From: Microthyrium microscopicum
Lineage: Eukaryota > Ascomycota > Dothideomycetes > Microthyriales > Microthyriaceae
Direction: 5' to 3'
Length of the DNA stretch: 64,000 nucleotides
Assembly (NCBI GenBank): GCA_010405405.1
Contig: MU004236.1
Span: 1,370,070 to 1,434,069 of the forward strand
The position numbers were made by a program, and so were the translations under genes. The notes below the pieces were generated by a model. It saw nothing but the letters and a program-made list of their open reading frames with translations. It was not told the DNA's origin and did no database searches. Position 1 is the first letter of the stretch. Each line of letters opens with the position of its first letter. This document shows, piece by piece, positions 56,508 through 64,000 of the stretch.

Positions 56508-58826
56508 GGTGGGTGGTGTTATAAGCGCAGTATCGAAATCGACATATCTGGTGGACGATCTTCAACACCAACAACCCAAAAAGTGCAGCTAGCTGATGGG
56601 ACGGAATATAGTGTTTGCACAACTCAAGTCGGCAATACAAGGACCAGAGCAGAGATTTAAGAAGAAAGTATCATGATAGCAAACATGAAGCGGCACAACT
56701 CCCAAGGAGTGGAAAGCTTGAGAGCCAAGCAGACGAGCCGACCAAGAGACCAAGAGCCATGCCTCGTCTCGCGACAGATGAGAAGCAGAGGCAGGCCAAG
56801 ATCCAGGAGGAAGTTGCCCAGCCGGATGATCAGGATAATTGCTGTTGGAGAGAACACAAAACATTTCTTGGTCCACCTTGGCAGCTTGGCAATTGTCTCC
56901 ACAGCCAACCCAAGAGTCCAAGACTTTGTAGCACTTACAGATGTACTCTTTGCATTTAATTCTCAAGACCCTTTCACTCTTTGTGCCCTGAACTTCTCTT
57001 CTTGTGCTCTAGAAGGTACCAAGCTCCAGTATCCTGCCGCACGAATAGATTGCTCACTAGCGATCGACAGCTATTCCCATATGAGCCTGTACGATACCTA
57101 GGGAGTTGATGAAAGCAAGGACTCGGTATGCTAGATACGACCTCCTGGACGCGGAAACCCAGCATTGGCAGTTTGGTGGTTGACTATGCCTCCCATCGCC
57201 AGGAGACTAAATCAGAGGGCCCAGAATGATGCCAACAGATGAAATCATCACACCAAGAAATATTATTCATGGGGTTACAATGGATACTGCTTTGGTCGCT
57301 TGGCAATGGCAAATCGAGCGTTGCGATGAATGGAACCTTTGCCAAGCCAACAGTCTTGAGATTGAAAAGGGGAATAAAGGTTTAGGAACTGGACTGGTAT
57401 TACCGATAATCTGATACCTGGATATCAAAAAAGTGTCAACCCTGCAACTTGCAACAACATCGGCCAAGGATTTTGATGTTTTCCTCTTACAACAGAGTGG
57501 TTTGGGAGCACTGCACACTTGTAAGTCTTTGAGCAATTGCGGCGAACAGCTCAATTTTGGCTTGGCGCCGAGCGCTTTTGAAACACCATGACTGGACAAA
57601 CAGGTGTGGGTGTAAGGGCAACTTTGAGATTGGAGCATTGATCGTGAGGAGGGTTGTTCGTCTTGTAAATCTCAAGTCGATTGGTGGAGGTAAGGATTAT
57701 GAAAGATTTCGAACGGTTGCGGATCTGGGCAGAGGCTGGAGTTACCGTAGAAAGCTCACAAGATGTCCGCAAGCTCTTGGGCGTTCAAAGTGGCTTTTAG
57801 CGTGTTTATGTGGCGTTCTTACATTCTTCATAACTTCTCCCATTTACTTCGTTGTTACAGTAGGAGAATGCTTGAAATTCACAGTATAGAATAACAATAC
57901 TAAGCTTATATACCTTAACTTCTTATAGAGCCAAAATATCTTAAGATTCTATAGTTCTAATACTTCAAAAGTTGAGCCTACAAAACTGCTCCACTTAATA
58001 GCTACTTAACCCTGTACTTTTAACGCCAAATACGCCAAATAGGCAGTTTTGGCGGAAACGATTGGCTACCTTGCGGACATCTTGTGGGAATTCTACGGTA
58101 CTCCACGTTGGTAGCCGCTTTAATTTTATCCGAGCTTCCTATATCCGTACTATTATGACAACTGTACCGTTACTACCACCTATCTTTTCCTTATATCCCA
58201 CCACCTCTTGATTAAGACTGCCTTTCAGGCCTCCTTGCCATGATCTTTATATGTCAAAGCGTGCAGTCGCCCAAGACTTGATCACACCCAATGGTTCATC
58301 TCGTGTTACTCATCCACAAATGTTACACAACCAAGCAGTCGTTCTTGTCTAACAGGAACCGAATTCAATCACAAATTGCATTCTGATAGCGAAAATTTGT
58401 CCATGGCTTGGGGCTTGGGGCTTCGGACTTCGGCCTTACAATCAACAAAATACACGTCAAGTTCCAAGCAATGAGATGGACCGTACACCATATCCACTTG
58501 GTGTTCAACTGAAGTTTGTCTTGTTGTTCTTTCTTGCGTAGTGCAATTTGTCATTCGACTTCCTTCGACATTGACGACAAACGGTCCAAATTCCTCGCTT
58601 AAAGAGCCTCACAAGACATTGCGCGCCATGGCAGCATGGCCAAGAGACTTGGACGCAAATAGTAACTCCCACGTTGTAAGGCTCCTTTTAAGTTCCTTCT
58701 ATGCCAACCTCACGCCGTAGCCGCCTACACAGCCAAGCCCTTTGACCTCTCCATCACGCGCTCAACTGAGATCTTGGACCAAGTGTAACTTCGTCTAACC
58801 TATTCCCGTCATTCCCGCTTGCTGTT
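56508..58826. other. 2.3-kb region without a supportable gene; AT-rich at 57880-58200
   Basis: Short ORFs (longest 142 codons) have no family features. 57880-58200 is clearly AT-richer than the surroundings, with many TA steps, and could be the remnant of a repeat, but no terminal repeats or coding motif are visible. Confidence 0.4.
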
Positions 58827-60116
58827 TTATATAGCGCGAAAAGTTCCGTTGCTACACCCTATGCCCAGTCTTGGATTCAAGTCCGATTTCGCGTTCATAC
58901 AAATTTGCGTCGTATGGGCATTTCCTCCCGCCGGCTCAAGATTAATGTTCTTGAGCACAAAGTTTTGACAAGATGTCGCCGAGTCACATCCCAAGATAAC
59001 CGCTTCTGTATGCCTAAGCGTTGGCAAGCCATCATTATACCAACAGGGCTTCACACAACTGCCATCTCCCGGGTTTTGCGTATTGATCGTCCCGCTGAAA
59101 TTCGACCAGGTAAAGTCCTTCATTCGAACTGCTTGGCCACTTGGCCGTGACTGCTGGCCAAGCGCCTGGTTCTGATATGTTTGCGTAACGAAAATTGGAA
59201 AAGTCACGTTCTCAAGTCGAATATTTGACCAAGTGACGTTTTGTACAAGTCCTTTTCCTCCTTTCCAGGACTTGAAGCGTGCGGCGTAGAGACCTCCTTT
59301 TACGGTGATGTTTTTGAACATGATATTGGAGACGTCCGCAGGTGAATTGGGGTCACCGCCGAGAGAGCCGACGCTCATTCCATGCGTTTGGTAACCGATT
59401 GTGTTGTTCTCAAACAAAATGTCGTGGGCGCCGTTTTGGATTGCCAGCGCATCATCTCCGTTCAAAATGTAGCTGTTCTTGATCGTTACATTTCGAGCGC
59501 CTACTCCAAAGGCGTCAGTGTTGAACGGGAATGCCGAGGTTGAAGAGACAGCATCAATAATAGCGTCGGTGATGAGATTGTTGTCTCCACTGATGCCTAC
59601 ATTCCACCCCATAGGCTTCCTACTCTTGAAATGCCTGACAGTTCCTTGGTTAACGGCCCATCTGAACAAATGCGGTCTGCCTTCCAACCCAGTTTTGCCT
59701 GGCGGGTTGGCGTCATACCATTGCTGGCCATAGGAGTTGATCCAACCATATTTTTCATTGCTACTGCCAATCCAGTGAACATTGGCCCCAGAGAACTGAA
59801 ACCAGGTTACCTTCCTGCCATTAGTGATCTGCAATACCTTGATGATACTGTTTGGGAGATGCAGGTTGCCGTTCACGCGAATATCCACGTTATTCAATTT
59901 ATGGGTGATAGGGGTCCAGACGTTGTAATCGACTCCTGCTTTGAATTCTATTACCCCGTTGGAGGCGCATTTGGTAAATGCAGCTTTGATTGCTGGAGAG
60001 TCATCAGATTTTCCGTTGGATGACTCTACTACGCAATGGGGTTTGTCTGATTGTGCTAAAACAACAAAAGCCACAAAAAGACTAATTAGTAGCCGGACAA
60101 GTGATGATATTGACAT
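58827..60116 (-). CDS. GH28 polygalacturonase / pectinase
   Basis: Single exon, 429 aa. Signal peptide S-S-L-V-R-L-L-I-S-L-F-V-A-F-V-V-L-A, cut near residue 21. GH28 right-handed beta-helix enzymes hydrolyse galacturonan or rhamnogalacturonan. Catalytic motifs in order: N-T-D-A-F-G-V, N-G-D-D-A-L-A-I, T-H-G-M-S-V-G-S and A-R-F-K-S-W. All three catalytic Asp, the His, and the Arg/Lys pair are present; the third motif has T before H-G where G is usual. Many N-x-S/T sites are present. The W-x-G-G-K-G and multiple aromatic residues, with the exo-type spacing, favour an exo-acting or rhamnogalacturonan-type enzyme; substrate is not certain. Confidence 0.95.
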   Translation of the reverse strand: MSISSLVRLLISLFVAFVVLAQSDKPHCVVESSNGKSDDSPAIKAAFTKCASNGVIEFKAGVDYNVWTPITHKLNNVDIRVNGNLHLPNSIIKVLQITNGRKVTWFQFSGANVHWIGSSNEKYGWINSYGQQWYDANPPGKTGLEGRPHLFRWAVNQGTVRHFKSRKPMGWNVGISGDNNLITDAIIDAVSSTSAFPFNTDAFGVGARNVTIKNSYILNGDDALAIQNGAHDILFENNTIGYQTHGMSVGSLGGDPNSPADVSNIMFKNITVKGGLYAARFKSWKGGKGLVQNVTWSNIRLENVTFPIFVTQTYQNQALGQQSRPSGQAVRMKDFTWSNFSGTINTQNPGDGSCVKPCWYNDGLPTLRHTEAVILGCDSATSCQNFVLKNINLEPAGGNAHTTQICMNAKSDLNPRLGIGCSNGTFRAI

Positions 60117-61184
60117 CTTTCAGCGACCACTATGCCGAATAAAAGCAGAATCACTAGTTGGTAAACCTGGATTGGCATCACAGCATCGAAAGACGACTTT
60201 GCTCAGACTTAATATGCGAAGGACTCTTTAATTAAAGTAACATATATTGTACTTATGTATATGGATTCATTCCAGGATTATCATTGGTCGATTGATACAT
60301 ATTCACATCGAATCAAACGTATAAAAAACGATTGAAAGTATATCGTAATTTCACCTAATGGGTCTTCAAAGTTCAAACATGTCTGTACAATAGGACCTTT
60401 GTTTTTTGACGTTAGCTTTATAGCTTTCTTCTGGTTGGAACAAGCTTGACTACATTTCATATCACCGTAGCCATTTTCCCTTACTACCTACCTGACATGA
60501 GGCATTCATGCACCCATTGAGCAGCTACGTTGGGCCTACCTACTTGACTTGGATCTCTCTGTTGTACTTCTCTTAATGGGGCTCCGGAGCGAACGTGACA
60601 TGCAAGTATAAGGTTATATGTCGTGAGATTCGGCGAGGCTATAACTTAAATGCAAATTTAAGTGGCCACCATTAGATCCATATCCATACTCTTTCATAGC
60701 TTCAATACGTTTCTCTACAAGGAGTGGCCCATGTATCAGGTCAACTCTTGCCTTTCGCGTACTCGCATATTCGTTCGCTGAGCAGTTAATTACGCCGAGC
60801 CTGACACGCAGTTCTGCCTGTCAAGTGTGATTACCCTAAGTTCTACTATGATTGCTGCCAGGGGTCGCAGACGAAAATCCACGTTCTTCGAATAGGAATG
60901 CGGCCAGCTGCTGACCCCTTCTTAGTATCGGTATGAATTACTCCGAATAAGAAGATCTATATACACATTTCTCTCCAATTTCCCGGTTACTGGCGGTATT
61001 TCCACCCGGGTTTTCGCTATGTTGAAGTGTATAATACCGATTCGATTCTCCGCACTTGACCATCAGTTCGTGAGACACAAATCGTAGCAATCGCTCATCT
61101 TATTGGATGAAATATTGGAACTAAATAATCCTAATCTCGTACATATTCACATATTGACTTTCTGCCTACGAAACACCGGTCATT
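60117..61184. promoter_or_regulatory. Shared divergent promoter, GH28 / sugar transporter
   Basis: 1.07 kb between head-to-head starts of a pectinase and an MFS transporter. A palindromic ctccggag at 60582-60589 fits the CreA/Cre1 consensus SYGGRG on both strands, which would fit carbon-catabolite repression; a single short match is weak evidence. A ctatatac TATA-like element lies at about 60957. No classical GaaR box was noticed. Confidence 0.45.
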
Positions 61185-63284
61185 ATGGCTCCAGTAGCCG
61201 CTGCGGGTTCGCAATCTGCGGCTTTACAGCGCAGACAAGAGCTTATTGGAGTAACAACTGGCCCAGGAGCATTGTTGAAAAATTTGAAGGTGTTTTGCAT
61301 CGCATGCTTCGCATGTTTGGGTGGTCTTCTCTACGGTGTATGTGCAGTTATGAGCATCTGATATGCAATAAGACACTGACCTCTTGTAGTACAATCAAGG
61401 TGTATTTTCTAGTGTCTTAACAATGACATCTTTCAAAAACCGTAAGAATGTCTTCCCATTGAACAGATAATATCTTACTGATTGAACAAGATATGGGAGC
61501 ATATACTTCCGATTCGACCAAAATGGGCTGGCTCACATCGATTCTGGAACTCGGTGCCTGGTTTGGAACCATGTACAGTGGCTTCCTGGCCGAGATATTC
61601 TCTCGAAAATACGCCATTCTGATCAACGTTGGGATCTTCATCGTTGGCGTGATAATTCAGACCACTGCCGTCACATCAGCTGGGCACTCGGCGATTTTAG
61701 GTGGGCGATTCATTACTGGTATGGGAGTCGGTTCATTATCTATGATCGTTCCAATGTATAACGCGGAGATTGCACCTCCTGAGGTTCGTGGTGCTTTGGT
61801 TGGCTTGCAACAGCTTTCTATTACTCTGGGCATTATGGTGTCGTTCTGGATTGATTATGGAACAGTAGGCTGCTTGTTCCTCCGGGCTGTTTCGCTCTAC
61901 TAACGCTTGTAGAACTTCATTGGTGGTACTGGAGAAACTCAAAAGGATACTGCCTGGCTACTTCCTCTGTGTCTACAGCTGGTACCTGCCGTCTTTCTGG
62001 GCGTAGGTATGATCTTCATGCCTTTCAGTCCGAGGTGGTTGGTGCATCATGGCCATGAAGTAGAGGCGCGAAAAGTGCTCGCGAGCCTTCGTGGATTGTC
62101 GCAAGATCACACGCTTATTGAGATTGAGTTTGCGGAAATCAGAGCGCAATCACTGTTTGAAAAAAGAACCATTGCAGAGTATTTTCCTCATCTCAAAGAA
62201 CAGACATCTTGGAATACCATTAAACTGTCAGTGTCTTGGGCTTCTGTTGACATATTGGTGCTAACAATATCCAGGCAATTTGTTGCTATCGCTTCTCTTT
62301 TCAAAACGAAGCCTATGTTCCGTCGAGTTATCGTCGCCACGGTGACTATGTTCTTCCAGCAATGGACAGGGTGAGCGTTTTGACACAAGTATCAACAGGT
62401 TTGAATCTAACCTAGTTCAGTATCAACGCCATCTTATACTACGCGCCAAAAATCTTCAAAGGGCTCAGCTTAGGCGAGAATGCAACATCACTACTAGCCA
62501 CAGGAGTGGTCGGCATCGCCATGTTCTTAGCCACCATTCCTGCAGTCATGTATGTTGACAAGCTAGGTCGTAAGCCAGTGCTCATCGTTGGTGCCATCGG
62601 CATGGCTTCCTGCCATCTCATAATCGCAGGAATCAATGGAGCTTTCTCGAACGACTGGCCGGCACACAAGTCAGGCGGTTGGGCAGCCGTCGTTATGGTC
62701 TGGCTCTTCGTTGTCCATTTTGGATATTCATGGGGTCCTTGCGCCTGGATTGTGGTTGCAGAGGTGAATAACACCCCAGCTGTGAGCGCGGTCCCTTGCT
62801 AACTGTATCAGGTTTGGCCATTGAGCAATCGACCCTACGGCATCGCACTGGGAGCGTCAAGCAACTGGATGAATAACTTCATTGTCGGACAAGCAACGCC
62901 AGATATGCTTGATAGGATGAAATACGGAACTTATATCTTCTTTGGCTTGCTTACACTTGGTGGCGCACTATTTGTGTGGTTGTATGTGCCAGAGACGAAG
63001 GGATTGACATTGGAGGAGATGGATTTGATTTTTGGAACTGCGGATATCGTCGCCAGAGATAGAGAGATCATGGACGAAGGTAAGTGCAAAAGTCCCACCC
63101 TTTTTTCCCGATAAAGCTCGGGTTGAGATATCCTGTGCACGATGGACTCGGGAGACCCAACAGCCATTTGACCCACTACTGATTATTTCGACATGTACTA
63201 ACTGTTGTGCCAGTCAATCGCGAAGTTGGTCTGGTGGATCATAGCGAGAAAGATGCGAAATACGTTGGTGACACCAAAATCTAA
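61185..63284 (+). CDS. MFS sugar transporter
   Basis: Eight exons (61185-61337, 61390-61441, 61491-61864, 61913-62226, 62275-62370, 62421-62763, 62812-63079, 63214-63284) sum to 1,671 nt, 556 aa, the normal length. Proton-coupled plasma-membrane sugar porter signatures: G-R-F-I-T-G-M-G-V-G and the following Y-N-A-E-I-A-P-P-E-V-R-G; P-F-S-P-R-W-L-V; Q-Q-W-T-G-I-N-A-I-L-Y-Y; D-K-L-G-R-K-P; and P-E-T-K-G-L-T-L-E-E-M-D. Twelve helices are expected. The final exon (71 nt) adds a short hydrophilic tail. Its pairing with the GH28 gene suggests uptake of pectin-derived sugars. Confidence 0.95.
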
Positions 63285-63743
63285 GACGGTAAAGAATACC
63301 AGGCCGAGTTCTACAGTACACCTGGGACAGCCACCTTGGGCATTTGAAAATCATTAGCACACTCAGGAGATCTATTGAAGGTAAAAGATTGAATTATTAT
63401 CATGTAAGAGAAAGAGACTTTCTAAAATCAGAATGGTCACATCCTGCCTTCTAATCAACAAAACAACTTAATGTCTGTCTGCCTCACCCCATACCGCTCT
63501 CGTAATGTCAAAACTCGGACAATTCTTCCCCTGACCATGAAACTGTAGATTTACACGTGTCGGTCTCTCTAAATTCGCGATGAATGCTTTTGGGCAATCT
63601 CGTAGCGCGATTGCCAGTCTCGCAACCACTATCATCAAGCCGAATGGACTTTCTAACGCTTAAAGCAAAAGTAAGATACAGTCAATTATATACAGTCATA
63701 GCAAAACACCCACCTGTTGTCTTTTTCAGGCTGTATGAGCAAT
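63285..63743. other. 3' intergenic region
   Basis: 459 bp between the transporter stop and the terminal stop of the SRA gene on the other strand. It may contain a further short exon of the SRA gene, but I cannot place one. Confidence 0.35.
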
Positions 63744-64000
63744 TCAGCGCCTTCTTTGAACAATATGCTCAATACCTTTCAGCCCGGAATCACCGAATTG
63801 TTTTTTGAGACGATCCATATGCATGAGCTCCTGGTCCGTTGGCCGTCGCTCTACCCCCTGATAGCGAATGGGGTCCTGGCCGGGTATGCGACGCAAATGG
63901 AACTGGTAGTGCGAGATTGATGGATCTACCATTTTGTAGTCTACAACTCTGTACAGACCATCATACCGAAAGCCGAATGGCGGAGAGTATATACTCTCGG
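63744..64000 (-). CDS. SRA-YDG domain protein, 5' partial
   Basis: The frame is open to the right edge (first full codon at 63998). It reads S-P-P-F-G-F-R-Y-D-G-L-Y-R-V-V-D-Y, then Y-Q-F-H-L-R-R-I-P-G-Q and ends after 85 codons. G-Y-R-Y-D-G-L-Y and R-I-P-G-Q are the hallmarks of the SRA-YDG domain, which flips out modified cytosine in hemimethylated DNA (UHRF1, plant SUVH) or binds modified bases. The gene starts outside the window; the stop at 63744-63746 is the visible end unless a further intron follows. Confidence 0.8.
   Translation of the reverse strand, partial: ESIYSPPFGFRYDGLYRVVDYKMVDPSISHYQFHLRRIPGQDPIRYQGVERRPTDQELMHMDRLKKQFGDSGLKGIEHIVQRRR

Noticed and set aside
57557-57889. 110-codon plus-strand ORF with a hydrophobic stretch
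   Set aside because: Single isolated ORF, basic composition, no signal peptide at the start, no splice extension; chance cannot be excluded.

Overview
The window is nuclear DNA of a filamentous ascomycete (Pezizomycotina; a leotiomycete-like fungus would fit, but the class is not proven). Introns are mostly 48-90 bp, with GTAAGT/GTATGT donors, CTAAC-type branch sites and short 3' ends. The gene content is typically fungal: Spc24, Fis1, a p150-Glued dynactin with CAP-Gly, a PXB protein, UreG, GH28 pectinase, MFS sugar porters and Cys-rich secreted proteins. I assembled exons by hand from reading frames and splice sites. Every multi-exon model given as complete sums to a whole number of codons.

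Layout. 1-12.8 kb is dense housekeeping: a 5'-truncated GYF-domain protein, Spc24 (-), Fis1 (+), an unknown two-exon gene (-), phospholipase D (-) and mitochondrial phenylalanyl-tRNA synthetase (+). 12.8-17.2 kb has no gene I can support. 17.2-22 kb holds a coiled-coil protein, a Cys-rich single-pass membrane protein (-) and a small multi-pass membrane protein. 23.06-35.68 kb is one giant gene: five exons, 4,114 codons of product, a secreted Ser/Thr mucin with two WSC-like Cys domains at the N terminus, several unrelated tandem-repeat arrays, and a Lys/Arg-bounded cationic segment before a small C-terminal domain. 36.3-43.3 kb has p150-Glued, a four-exon small secreted protein (-) whose exons are too short to stand out as ORFs, and a PXB/DUF3818 protein. 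43.7-51.4 kb is accessory in character: one small secreted protein, then four intronless minus-strand genes. Three of these are diverged paralogues of one unknown family and the fourth is a RING protein. All four share a short motif near the C terminus, and two short relics of the family seem to lie between them on the other strand. 52.4-56.5 kb returns to ordinary genes: a coiled-coil protein, UreG and a hydrophobic-hairpin protein. 58.8-63.3 kb holds a GH28 pectinase and an MFS sugar transporter transcribed divergently from a shared 1.07-kb region, a plausible pectin-degradation/uptake pair. The right edge cuts an SRA-YDG domain gene (-).

The best candidates for undescribed biology are the clustered paralogue/RING family at 45.0-51.4 kb and the giant repeat-driven mucin with its possible Kex2-excised cationic peptide.
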